From Opeltia flavorubescens (lineage: Eukaryota; Ascomycota; Lecanoromycetes; Teloschistales; Teloschistaceae): DNA of 64,000 bases. The stretch's first letter is position 1. Each line of letters opens with the position of its first letter. The stretch is from NCBI GenBank assembly GCA_000442125.1, contig KE546977.1, forward strand, positions 310,001 through 374,000, given 5' to 3'. Under the pieces are notes generated by a model. It was not told where the DNA came from. It did not search any database and saw only the letters and a program-made list of their open reading frames with translations. Shown here in pieces: positions 53,419 through 64,000 of the stretch. The translations under genes and the position numbers were made by a program.

Positions 53419-55306
53419 ATGGCGTTAGGGAGGAAGTCCGGGGCCGTCTCTGACGGCTCAATCAAAAGCACTTCTCTCGATGAAAAGCGCGAGCCTCATC
53501 GAGACCCCCCAATGGAAACTGGCGTCTACGGGTATGATGTCGAGAAGAACGAAGATCGGACTCGTAAAATGAGCCGACTGGGCGGACCCAGTGCCATTGG
53601 CATCGATGCGGAAGAAGACTCTGTCGTCACTGTGGGCAAGCAGAGGGAAATGGAAGCCGACAATGCCATCAAATATCGGACATGTTCCTGGCAAAAGGTG
53701 ATTTTATTCCTCTTTTCCATGTGACTGCCGGCGACTTTAAGTCCCTCGATCTTTCCGATTCCGCAGACGCTCGTTTGAACCAAGCCACTGCGAGTTTCAA
53801 GGCTCAGCTGGCAGTGTCAATAGCTATGGCGACTGTATTCTGACATTGCCTTCTAGACTGCGGCACTCCTCTTCTCCGAGTATATTTGTTTGGCTATCAT
53901 GTCATTCCCATACTCGTACTCGGTTCTTGGACTTGTCCCGGGTCTTATAATTACCGTTGTTGTCGCTGGGCTGGTCCTCTATACCTCCTTGATCGTCTGG
54001 TAAATTTTACGATTCCTGTAATATGATGACACAATTTTCTGATTAGCCTAGGGAGTTTTGTATGCGTCACCCCGAGGTTCGAGATGTTTGTGATCTCGGC
54101 CAAATGCTCTTCTACGGCTGGAGATGGGTTTGGTATGCGACCGCCGTGATGTTTCTCCTCAACAATACATTTATTCAGGTAAGGTTTTCGATTGGGGACC
54201 TCAGTGTCAAATTGGCTGACATTGTCTAGGGGCTCCATGTACTGACCGGTGCCAAATATCTGAACACCATGACAAATCACTCGATGTGCACCATTGGATT
54301 TTCTGCCATCATGGCCGTTATCTCATGGGTGTGCTCCTTACCGCGCACATTCGACACTCTGTCAAAGTTAGCTACGCTCTCCGCTTTTTTCACTTTCGTC
54401 TCAGTATTACTTGCCGCCATCTTTGCTGGTATCGAGGCACATCCCAAGGGCTACAACACTGGTGGAACTAGCGGAGCACTCATTGGCGAACCTTTAGTAT
54501 ATGTGGTCGCGCCCTCTGGTACCACGTTCGTCAGCGGCATGAATGCGTTCCTGAATATCAGTTACACATTCATAGGCCAGATAACGCTTCCCAGCTTTAT
54601 TGCCGAGATGAAAGAGCCAAAAGATTTCCCTAAAGCGTTGTGGGCCGTGACCATCGCAGAAATCATCGTCTTCAGCTTGGTTGGGGCAATTGTCTATGCT
54701 TATACTGGCACACAGTACAATACGGCGCCAGCTTTCGGATCCTTGGGCAGAGAGCTTTACCTGAAGGTTTCCTTCTCCTTTATGATTCCGACCTTGATAT
54801 TCTTGGGGGTATTGTACGCATCGGTCTCGGCTCGCTTCATCTTCTTCCGCATCTTTGAAGGGACGCGCCATAAAGGAAGTCACACTGTGGTCGGCTGGGC
54901 TTCGTGGGCTGGTATCCTTGCCGTCACATGGGTTGTTGCCTTCATCGTGGCTGAGGTCATTCCTTTCTTCTCGGATTTGCTTTCTCTCATGAGCTCGCTG
55001 TTTGACTCATTCTTTGGATTCATCTTCTGGGGTACGGCTTATATAAGGATGCGACAAGCTGACTATGGCCCTGGATGGGTGACGAAACGCGGTATTCGTG
55101 GAATTGCAGGACTCGCCTTAAACATCTTCATCATCCTGATTGGACTCTATATGCTGACGGCTGGTACATATGTAAGCTGCGTATCTTTTCCAATGCCATT
55201 TCTACGGGTCGCTAATCTCTTGCAGGCTACTGTCCAGAGCATTATCGACAATTATAAGGCTAATCTTGTTGGCACGGCGTTTTCTTGTGCAAGCAACGGC
55301 TTGTGA
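53419..55306 (+). CDS. Amino-acid transporter, AAAP family (Mtr-like)
   Basis: Five exons: 53419-53697, 53857-53999, 54052-54178, 54230-55171, 55226-55306 (523 aa). The N-terminal 90 residues are hydrophilic and acidic. From CSWQKTAALLFSEYICLAIM SFPYSYSVLGLVPG the Aa_trans (PF01490-type) fold begins with about eleven hydrophobic helices, including LIVWEFCMRHPEVRDVCDLG, FGWRWVWY-like YGWRWVWYATAVMFLLNNTF, FLNISYTFIGQITLPSFIAE MKEPKDFPKALW. This matches the Neurospora Mtr-type neutral/aromatic amino-acid permeases of the plasma membrane. The last exon is short (27 codons, ending SCASNGL) after a GCTAAT branch site. Tandem with the MFS transporter but of another family. Confidence 0.92.
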
Positions 55307-55771
55307 TATTTAGTCGAGTTCTTTAGTGATCAATTCACGGGTTCTATTCAATATGACCTGCACTGCTTGATTTTGAACCTCTTTCCGCAAAGGGTAGAGG
55401 CAAGAGGGTGAACTCAATCCAAGCGTCCTGGCACGGGAATTAAAAGTATTGGCATTGCTTACCTCCAAAGCCCGTCGCCCCTACTGTCGGGTGGGGGTTT
55501 GGCTTGTATAGTTACATTTATGCAGACTAGCGCAATTGAAACACCAGCAATTAGACAGATGGACTCGGAAAGACTGTGACGCTTGAATAGCTTTTCTTGC
55601 CGAGAACACGAATTATGTGAGCTGATAAAGTCTTTAGAAACCATTAAATACCCTACCCAAGTCCAATAAATTTCTCCTGTTAAACCCCTGCCACCGTCGG
55701 CGCAGTAGTAAAAGTGGCTGATAACAGCCTTCCTCCCTTCCCCACATGACGTCGCCAGTCACCAACAAAAT
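55307..55771. other. Intergenic, 465 bp
   Basis: 3' flank of the amino-acid transporter gene and GCV1 promoter. Nothing recognised. Confidence 0.55.
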
Positions 55772-57301
55772 ATGCCAAATTCGATTCTTTGCAACGCATT
55801 GAGACAATGTCATGGACGAGGAGGCTCCTTGATACGGACAAGAGGTTTTTGCTGTGCCAGTCAAGCAACTCAACATGTACGACAGGCAGCATTGGCCACC
55901 AGACTCCGTTTCAACCACCAAGCAAGCCGATATCTTGTTCCCCAATCTCGATTGACCACGCGAATATATGGCAGACACGCTTCAACCGAAAGACAAGATG
56001 ATAAACTCAAACACACCGGTCTCTATGATTTGCACGTGCAGCATGGTGGGAAAATGGTCTCCTTCGGGGGGTTCTCCATGCCTGTCCAGTATACAGATCT
56101 GAGCGTTGGGGAAAGCCACGCATGGACCCGCGAGAAGGCCAGCTTGTTTGATGTCGGACACATGTAGGCTTTTCAACTACTATTTCTGGGACTAGCAGAC
56201 AGGACTCAATGGCTCCATACTGATGCGTTACTCGCTAGGGTACAGCACCGTCTCTCAGGACTAGCGGCCACCCTTCTTCTTGAGAAAATTACCCCGTCTT
56301 CCGTTACCGCTCTATCAAATTACCATTCTACACTGTCGTGTCTTTTACACCCCGTCACTGGTGGCATAGTTGATGATACTGTTATCACTCGCCTCGGCCC
56401 TGAAACTTTCTACCTCGTCACCAATGCCGCTTGTCGCGATAAAGACCTGGCGTATCTTAAGGAACAGATCGCTGCTTCGTCAGAGTCAAGTCATATTGAC
56501 TGGCAAGTCCTGGACAATTGGGGACTGATAGCTCTTCAGGGCCCGTTGAGCGCAGAGATCTTACAAGATGCTCTTGTCGCAGCCAAGGCGACGGATCTTG
56601 AGGGAAGCGAGTTTGATCTACACGCCCTCTACTTTGGGCAATGCAAGCACTTCATTGTGGATGTCCCATCTTCTGGCGTGGAGTCAGCCCCAATCTTGGT
56701 CAGCAGGGGCGGGTACACTGGAGAAGATGGCTTCGAGATCTCGATTCCACCGCCGCTGACACGGGCTTTCACAGAGTATCTACTCAAGAACGCGGGACAG
56801 GACAAGCTAAGGCTCGCTGGGCTAGGCGCAAGAGACAGTCTAAGATTGGAAGCTGGTATGTGTCTGTACGGGCATGATCTCAATGACAACACCACGCCTG
56901 TTGAAGCTGGTCTGAGCTGGGTGGTACACAAAGATCGGCGGGTCGGCGGTGGATTTCATGGTGACGGAGTCATACTACGAGAATTGAAACCGATTAAGGA
57001 AGGGGGCACCGGCCCTGCAAGACGAAGAGTTGGCTTGGTGGTGGAAGGTGCGCCGGCAAGAGAGGGAGCAAAGATTGTGGCGGCGGACGGTAATGAGGAG
57101 ATTGGACATGTCACGAGTGGTTGCCCTAGCCCGACGCTGGGGAAGAATATAGCGATGGGGTATGTGAAGAATGGAATGCACAAGGCGGGAACAGAGGTGG
57201 GCGTCTTGGTCAGAGGCAAGAGGAGAAAAGGGGTGGTGACGAAGATGCCTTTCGTGGCAAGCAAGTATTGGAAACAAGCAGCTGGTACATCACCTGGTTA
57301 G
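55772..57301 (+). CDS. GCV1: Aminomethyltransferase, glycine cleavage T-protein
   Basis: Two exons, 55772-56163 and 56239-57301 (75-bp intron, donor GTAGGC), 484 aa. The first 75 residues are an Arg/Gln/Ser-rich mitochondrial leader ending near RIYGRHAST. The GCV_T domain follows: [95 protein letters not shown], and [20 protein letters not shown]. The C-terminal barrel has [18 protein letters not shown]. It transfers the aminomethyl group's methylene to tetrahydrofolate and releases ammonia in the mitochondrial glycine decarboxylase complex. The 3' half of the coding strand is G-rich from about 56,940. Confidence 0.96.
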
Positions 57302-57661
57302 TATGGTCGTAGGACTACCCGCGGTAGGTTTTTTACCTTTTGGGAAGGTTTGGCAGGGAGTCCTGGCTGGGTGTCGAAGCGATGGAGCAATGGGTTGGGA
57401 GGGATATTCAACAATTTCTGAATGAGCAAGCCTATGTTACTGATTTCGAATTGGAAGGAGCGTAAAAACAATTCGATGATCCATCCAACTTGTTTTTTCA
57501 AAATCTAGAACATCTCAATAATCCGATAACACTCGAGCTGTACCGTCCAACCTCAAACGGGCGATAGCCGAGGCTCAACAGCCATCTCAAATTCAAACAC
57601 TTGCTTCCGCAAAACATCATTCACTTGCATAGCTTTCTGTTTCTTCTTCACTCGACTGATC
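57302..57661. other. Intergenic, 360 bp
   Basis: GCV1 3' flank and the thioesterase promoter. No gene or clear site. Confidence 0.55.
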
Positions 57662-58653
57662 ATGAGCCGCCGCCAATCGGCATGGCCGTCGCTCCTATAT
57701 AGCTCAACCTGCTCCTCAATCCCCCAGCCTACACTCCGCCAAAACCCTCCCTTTCGTCCCATCCGCTCTCTCCTCCGGCAATCTTTGACGCATCCCCGAT
57801 TCTCGAGCTCTCAAACAGGTCACTCACACTCTCCCTCCAATTGAAAGATACCACTAAACTAACCCATCCACCAGCTGCTCCTCCCCGCCGCCCATTCCGC
57901 CGCTTCCTCCTCTACACTTCCCTCTCCCTCACCTCCCTATCCCTAGGCATCTACCTCGCCTCCCACCCCCTCTTCTCCCCCCTCCTCACCACAATCCAAA
58001 CCCTCCGCTCCCCCTCTTCTTCTCAACTCACCTACCTCCCCTCCAGCGAACGCGCCGCAGCAATCAACGAGCAAATAAACACCCACCCCCTAACCCAACA
58101 TCTCCGCTCCCTCCCCGAATGGACGGAATCCCGTCCTCATACAAACCTGCCCCCTGCTATGCGCGCCCACTCCCTTACTGCATCGACGCTGATTGGCGAT
58201 ACTAAGATCCCTGTTCCACCGCTTATGTTCACCCGTGGTCAGGGGGAGGAGCTTGTAGCGATCTCTTACCTCGGTAGCGATTTGTGCGGACACGTGGGGA
58301 TTGTTCATGGTGGAATGCTAGCGACGATGTGTGATGAGGGACTAGCGAGATGTTGTTTCGCGGCGCTGCCGAATCGTGTGGGGGTTACGGCGAGGTTGGA
58401 GGTGGATTTTAAGAAGCCGTGTCGGAGTGAGGGGTTTGTGGTGCTGAAGGCGAGGACGGAGAAGGTGGAGGGGAGGAAGGCGTGGGTGAAGGGGAGGGTG
58501 GAGGTTTTGGGGATGGGTGGTGGGGGGCATGGGAAAGAAGGGGGGCCGTGGGAAGAGATTGGAGAGGTGCTGGTGGAGGCTCAGGGACTATTTGTGGAGC
58601 CGAAGTGGGCGAAGGTGAGTGAGAGTTTGGGGGATGGAAAATTGGGAGGGTGA
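57662..58653 (+). CDS. Hotdog thioesterase, membrane-anchored, probably mitochondrial
   Basis: Two exons, 57662-57818 and 57875-58653 (56-bp intron, donor GTCACT, branch ACTAACC), 311 aa. Starts MSRRQSAWPSLLYSSTCSSI; residues 1-60 are Arg/Ser/Pro-rich without acid, a mitochondrial leader. A hydrophobic helix follows (RRFLLYTSLSLTSLSLGIYL), then the hotdog domain: LGSDLCGHVGIVHGGMLATM, CDEGLARCCFAALPNRVGVT, ARLEVDFKKPCRSEGFVVLK. The HGG plus Asp/Glu pattern is that of the PaaI/THEM4-like 4HBT thioesterases, which hydrolyse acyl-CoA. The coding strand changes from very C-rich (57,880-58,110) to very G-rich (58,380-58,640), one of the cleanest switches in the window. Confidence 0.9.
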
Positions 58654-59335
58654 TGTTGCTGATGACCGTGAGCAGAAATTACCGAATTTCGTGAAGCCGG
58701 CGTAGAGCGGATTTCTTGCTGGGAATAGGCAAGAAAAATATAGTTGCTAAGATACCTTATAATCGGTGGTGGCAACGGCGGTATATCTTTGCTAAGTATA
58801 CCTACAGAGGTATGATTCCCCCATTTCTTAGATCTTTATAGATCGCTCGGGTGAGTACAGTCATATTGATAGGCGTATAAGGCGCTCACGAGGAAAAAGT
58901 CAGTCCGGAATGCCACATGACTTTAACCGAGACCAGCATCTTCCGAAAACCTAATTGCGCTCTGTGACCAGAAGGGTGTCGAAGTCTCGACATCTCGACA
59001 ATTCTACGTGGCTTCGTCTAGACAAAGTTACCTGGAGGTCAAAAAGGGGTTCAAAGATGTCTCCCTCCCGATATGAGTTATGACGGGAAGGCTGGGCTTG
59101 GGCTTTGGAAGAATAATGGAAATGGAACGCGGCTAGATGGTTTAGAGTGAAGGGGATGGAAAGTGAGCTCTATAGAAGATTGCACAGAATCGCCTGAATA
59201 TTCTCTTTTGCTTTTCTAAAGATCAGAAGCCATATAGCTCTCTCACGTCATACCGAGCACCCACGATTGATCTTAAAATTTTGTAACGTCCATCCTTCCA
59301 CGAAATAGGAACCTTCCAGCCTTGAGGTATCTGAC
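58654..59335. other. Convergent 3' flanks, 682 bp
   Basis: Between the thioesterase and MAK21 genes. No gene, repeat or RNA recognised. Confidence 0.55.
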
Positions 59336-62300
59336 TCACAGATCCTCCTCCTCCCCGTCGAGCATCCCCTTGTAATCATCTGCCGAGGCAAACGTCGGTA
59401 GCTGCTTGAACTTCATCTTCTTCTCCCTCCTACCACTCTTCTTCCCCTTCACATCGCCCTGAGCCTCAACCTTCGCTTCCTTCTCAAAAACCGCTTCGAG
59501 ATCGCTCGGAACATCGTCGTCACTGTCCAGGAGTGCGTCGTCATCCTCGCCGAAATCGGGCATATCTTCGTCATCGTCGTCGTTATCCGAAGCAGCGGCA
59601 CCACGGTGACGGTTCGTCATTACTTTTCCTTCTTCTCCATCTTCTCCTTCTCCCAGTTCACTTCCCTCCTCACTCCCCATATCCCCCTCCAATTCCTCCA
59701 AATCCTCATCCCCAAACCCCTCATCATCCCCACTACTACCCCCCTCCTCAATCTCCGGCCTAGAATCCACAAGCGCCTTCCAAATCTCCTCTTCATCCTC
59801 ATCACTCCCATCCCCATCCTCATCATCCTCCAGCCCCTTCCCCTTCTTCCTCTTCTCCTTCCTCTTCCTAGCCTTCTCCCTCCCCTTACCCACAGCGCTA
59901 AAGTACTTATGGAAGAAAACTTCATCAGCAGCCACATTATCCGCCTCCTGTTTCCAGAAAGCTTCGGAATTGACGGGTTGTTTGATGCGAGTCTTGAACG
60001 AGGGGGCGGAGGAGAGGAGGAGAGCGCTTTTGCTGTTGGTGTCGAACGCGGACGATGATGATAGGGGTTGCATGATCGAGGTGCCGCGGGCGGAGGTGGT
60101 GGTTTTGGGGTTACGGTAGACGAAGCGGTCGAGGAAGTGGATGAGGGTGTGGGATGCGAGGTCTGGTTTTGGAGGCATGGGGGAATGGGTGAGGAGGCGG
60201 GTGGCGAAGAGGGAGACGGAAGGGTGGTAATGGGTTAGGAAGGGGAGCTAGTCGGAGTCAGAAAATTGGAAGTAGCGAGGAGATGGCAGATAGAATTAGG
60301 TATAGGAGAGTAGGGGGCTTACAATTTCCCAGAGACAGCTTTTATCGGCATTACTGTGCTCCGGGTCTCGTTTCCTCCCATCATAGACCTCTCGTTTCGG
60401 CTTCTGAGCTTTTACGCCGTTACTCCGGACAGGAGGATGTGCTTGATCTGTTGAAGCATCCGGTACGTCGTGGAAGACTTCTTCTTCGTCGCTGTAGTCC
60501 TCTTCTTGCTCATCCACAAAATTTGATAGATTGGCGAAGATGCTCTCTAGCTCTCTCATCATGTACATCGTCCCGCAAGCGAAGGCAGGCTGATGCATAG
60601 AGACAACCTGCAGCAAGCGTTTTGTGAAAGCCTTCACCCGCTTGATGTTCAGATCGGCTCGAAGTGACTTGAAAAGGAGGTTCAAGTACAACGCCTGTTT
60701 GGAGGATGTGAGTAGTCTCGGATCGAGTAAGGATTCATAGAGAGTTCGGTAGAACCGATCGACGGATCCCTGATGGGTACCGCTGAGTTGTTGGATAAGC
60801 ATTAGAGCCTGGATACTCGTATTGAAGTTAGATGAGTGAGTGACTCGGAATAGTGTATCCATATGTTTTTCGAACCTAGAATGTTCAATCACTAAATATC
60901 TCATCGCAAAGAGAAGTGGTATCTTACACTCCATCGCTAGTGTTAGTGTAGGGTACGGCTCGGTTCACCCCTGTCAGCACCGCAGAAAGCATCTTCTCTC
61001 GCAGGTCGTCTTCGACAGCAGTAGCCTTTTCCTTTAATGCTGCTTTACGCCGAGCTGCCTTTCCCGCCGGTCCGCCACCACCCTGTACTTCACCATTCTG
61101 ATTCAACTTGATTGGAATTGGTTCTGGCTGTGCAGGTGTTACTGGCTTGGATTTGGCGAGTAATTTGGCGAAGAGAGTGAAATATATGTCAAGGAGCTTC
61201 TTTGCAACAGCCTCTTCTTTTCCACTAAGGACAGTCTGGTTAAGTGTGATGACGGCGTAGTACTGGGCGTGCAAGCTCTGACCAGGCCGGAAGAGGAGGT
61301 CTGCTTCAATCGAGGAGATGATAGTAGGTTTCATAAGAGGGTGTGCAGTCTCAAGCTGTAGGATGTGGTAGGATGTCTTTGAAGCAACCTTCTTATCATT
61401 ATCGCCAAGTTTGTTGACGAGCAATCGTAAGAGATTCGCTTCTTGTTCAGGCTTCTCCTTTAGAAGCTGACAGACATAATCGACAGCCTTGCCTCGCGCA
61501 AACACCACCTCGTCATTACACCATGTCTCAAGGATCTTCAGGATCTCGAAATAAATTCCCTTTAGCCAATCTTCGAATGCCCAGTGGATCAGATGTGCTT
61601 TTGTAAGGCCCTTTGGCAAAGGGTCACCAGGTGTCCATTTCATTCTTGACATGAATGCGGCTGAGAGGTTTGGTTGTGCTGTGAAAGCGCGAAGCTTCCG
61701 ATCAGGAGGTAAAACGGATCCGAGGCCAAACAAGTCTTTCAGTGCACCTAATACTTCAACAGCTTGACCTCGACTTCGTTTGCGTGCTAATCCAACGAGA
61801 GCCTCCAGAGCTCTCACGTTATGAAGTGGTGATTCTTGTACCGATAGCGTCAGTGCCGAGATTTTGTCAGACAACGTTCCCGATGACATGATGGTAGAAT
61901 AGAACTGCTGAGCTGAGCTAGCGGAACCGGTTTGGGAAGCGTAACGCTCATTTTCGGCATCGAGCAGCGATTTGGCGTACCCTTGTATTCGGCTAATTAG
62001 ATCTGAAGGTAAGGCTACAACTTTGGCTGTAGAAGATGCCATGGGTGGTAAAGTAACCGTGTGCCATTCTGAATTGGGTTCAACTTCCTGATCCTCATAT
62101 CAGCGAGAGCAAAGGCAAGGGGTGGAAAAGTAATGGATAACAAACGTACATATTGAGAATCGCCTTTTCCAGACTGTTTTGACTGCAAAGTATTTGTTGC
62201 CTTCCGTGATGCTTGTGTATCGTTTATGCTACCGTTCTGTACACCGGGTTCCACCTCGTTCTGGTCAGACTCGGAAGCCTCATCCTCTTCTTGGGCCACG

Positions 62301-62887
62301 TTTTCAATACCAAGCTCCTGGACGAAGCGCAATAAATCTTTCTTCAGGCCTTTTGCTGCTGGCTTTTCAGAGCTTGATGTGCCGCCTTCAAGTTCGGATT
62401 CCGACACTCCATCTTCAATAAGCTTCAGATCGTCCTTATTGCCCCCCAGTGCCAGTATGTCTTTTTCAAGTCTTGAGTGATCCATAAAGTCGTCCTCAAT
62501 CTGGCTCCTTCTAGCTTCTGATGCTGTATTGGATCGTGAAGTCGCATTGAGTGAGCTCTTGACCTGCCCATCCCTCAATCGCTTTTTCCCTCGTGTCTTC
62601 GACTCTGGATCCGCAGCACCTGTGGGCTTCTTGCTCAATAGCAGGGTTTCTTGTTGATGCTTCGGCTTAGATTTTTTCCCCTCTGCTTTCTTCCAAGATT
62701 GATCATTGTTCTTGCTGGTCAGAGCGTTCTGTTTCTTCCGTGGAAGCTTCCCGTTTCGAGTGGTTTTTAGGTTGGCCTCAATTGTCTTAGTCAATAACGA
62801 GACTGTGTCTGGCTTCAATTCCAGATAATTTTCTCGATCGATATCGGCACCAGGGATCTTTCCCAGCTTCGGTTCGTTCTTGGACAT
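59336..62887 (-). CDS. MAK21: MAK21/NOC1, 60S ribosome assembly factor (CBF/Mak21 family)
   Basis: Four exons on minus: 62887-62150, 62087-60928, 60875-60323, 60247-59336; 1120 aa (yeast Mak21 is 1025). Start MSKNEPKLGKIPGADIDREN. The N-terminus is basic and disordered (KKQNALTSKNNDQSWKKAEG). Helical repeats follow, then the CBF/Mak21 domain: NTSIQALMLIQQLSGTHQGS, VDRFYRTLYESLLDPRLLTS SKQALYLNLLFKSL, and CLWEILPFLTHYHPSVSLFA then HTLIHFLDRFVYRNPK. The tail is acidic with Lys-rich patches and ends FASADDYKGMLDGEEEDL. Noc1/Mak21 pairs with Noc2 on early pre-60S particles in the nucleolus. Introns of 62, 52 and 75 bp. With SAS10 it gives two ribosome-assembly genes at opposite ends of the window. 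Confidence 0.95.
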
Positions 62888-64000
62888 GATCTTTGCTCGC
62901 CCATGGCATATCCTATAGTAAACTAAGATCACCTTGTCCGGGTCGATTGATTGGGGGTATATCGTGGAGCGGCTACGGAGCGGACTAGAAAATATGAAAG
63001 TCGATGTGTCGATTCCAAAACTGCTGCGGTCGCTGCCATCAGTTTGGATACCATCACCAGTAAATTACTAAAAGGAGCTTAGTGCACTGGATAAACTTCG
63101 GAGACAATTATGTAAGACTTACTGCAATTCTCCTTAGTTGATTATAACAATCATTATCCTGTTGCAATTTAAGTAAATTCACCTTCGGAATTCCGCGATG
63201 ATGATAGTCAGCTCAGCTGGCCTCGTTCAAGCCTTGACCTATTTCCACAACATTCACAGGTGTTTCTCGTACATGACGAGAAGTCTGTATGACAGTCAAA
63301 AAATTTAGCCATTCGGAAAAAACACAGCACTATATCCGGCCCCTATAGTTGGAAACGGAGTTGGTAGGCTTTCGTGAATCAAGAAATATCGAGGACCTCT
63401 CCAATTTCTCTTACTGATGATAAAAAACAACGCACTTAAAAATTACCGGACAGATTATTGGTGTTTGATCTATTCAATGCATTAGAGCTTCCCCCTTTTT
63501 TACGTTATAAAGCCTTCAGACTCCCATCAACTCGTTTCTTAAGTGATTCTGCATTCAGAGAGAATCAGGTAGGTTTCGTGAGGAAGGAGAACTGTGGGGT
63601 CTACATATCTAGAGCAAATGATGCAGGCCGTTCACCACCTTACAAGCATACAAAAGAATAGATGCTAGCCATAAATCCGTCTAAGGCACTTTCGGTATGG
63701 TCATTCCATCACCAGTTGTAAGCCTATCACGTACGTTATCCACCCGGTGGTGCATCTTCCAAATCCTTCCGGAGAGCATAGCTATGATCTCTTGCCCTCC
63801 TGCGTAGAGCATGCGTTTCAGTGCCCAGGGTATTGATACCTCAGTATCCTTCGAAACGAATATCTTGCTTGGCAAGGGAGCAAATAAGTAGGAGTATGTA
63901 CAACATCGAGAGGGGAACAAGAGACTCGTTAATCAGCATAAATTGCTCTATGCTGCTAACATCAAATGCTACTGTTAAGCATCCGGAGAAAGAGCTTTGG
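62888..64000. other. AT-rich end with no assignable gene, 1.1 kb
   Basis: MAK21 promoter then AT-rich sequence. A 79-codon minus frame at 63681-63920 (SIPWALKRMLYAGGQEIIAM then SGRIWKMHHRVDNVRDRL) has protein-like composition and might be the last exon of a gene lying beyond the right edge. A 67-codon plus frame at 63458-63661 looks like chance. Not enough to call a gene. Confidence 0.4.

Noticed and set aside
1-64000. A biosynthetic gene cluster or a linked lipid pathway
   Set aside because: The P450, dehydrogenase, ethanolamine kinase and thioesterase are scattered, on both strands and mixed with housekeeping genes; there is no core synthase.
1-64000. tRNA, rRNA, CRISPR arrays and transposable elements
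   Set aside because: No tRNA-like B box with acceptor pairing, no spaced repeats, and no reverse transcriptase, transposase or terminal repeats seen by eye.

Overview
The window is nuclear DNA of a filamentous ascomycete (Pezizomycotina; a leotiomycete-like fungus is my best guess, from protein resemblance only). Evidence: short introns (about 45-140 bp) with GTANGT-type donors and CTNAC-type branch sites, genes densely packed on both strands, and families largely confined to such fungi (HET domain, DUF3405, ankyrin proteins with a fungal STAND-type N-terminus). I see no tRNA, rRNA, CRISPR array or recognisable transposon.

Layout. 0-17.7 kb: 3' end of SAS10/UTP3, an unknown acidic protein, an SMP-domain protein with a mitochondrial-type leader, an unknown membrane-anchored Lys-rich protein, the COPII cargo receptor ERV29/SURF4, a GPI-anchored Ser/Gly-rich wall protein, an unknown disordered protein, a DUF5519 ('luciferase domain') protein and a DUF3405 glycosyltransferase-like protein. 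18.4-34 kb: an ankyrin protein converging on a HET-domain gene, then VMA5, APS kinase (MET14), a small unknown gene, a second ankyrin protein with STAND-like N-terminus and a six-exon cytochrome P450. 34-49.3 kb: SCYL2-type pseudokinase diverging from a mitochondrial branched-chain aminotransferase, a patatin/TGL-family protein that lacks its catalytic residues, a peroxisomal (SKL-ending) acyl-CoA dehydrogenase, a CLC chloride transporter diverging from an ethanolamine kinase, and a five-exon second-type copy of ribosomal protein L9 (uL6). 50-64 kb: an eight-exon MFS transporter, an aromatic/neutral amino-acid transporter, GCV1 (glycine cleavage T-protein), a membrane-anchored hotdog thioesterase and MAK21/NOC1, followed by an AT-rich gene-poor end.

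Most genes are unrelated housekeeping functions (ribosome biogenesis: SAS10, MAK21, RPL9; one-carbon, branched-chain and sulfur metabolism: GCV1, BCAT, MET14; lipid metabolism: ethanolamine kinase, acyl-CoA dehydrogenase, thioesterase, P450). They do not form an operon-like system. The accessory part is the HET/ankyrin stretch at 18-31 kb, which looks like an allorecognition or immunity-type neighbourhood. The points I find most worth checking are the L9 paralog, the catalytically dead patatin protein, an abrupt C-rich to G-rich strand switch inside many genes that continues into introns and 3' flanks, and a perfect CYS3-type sulfur-regulator site upstream of APS kinase.
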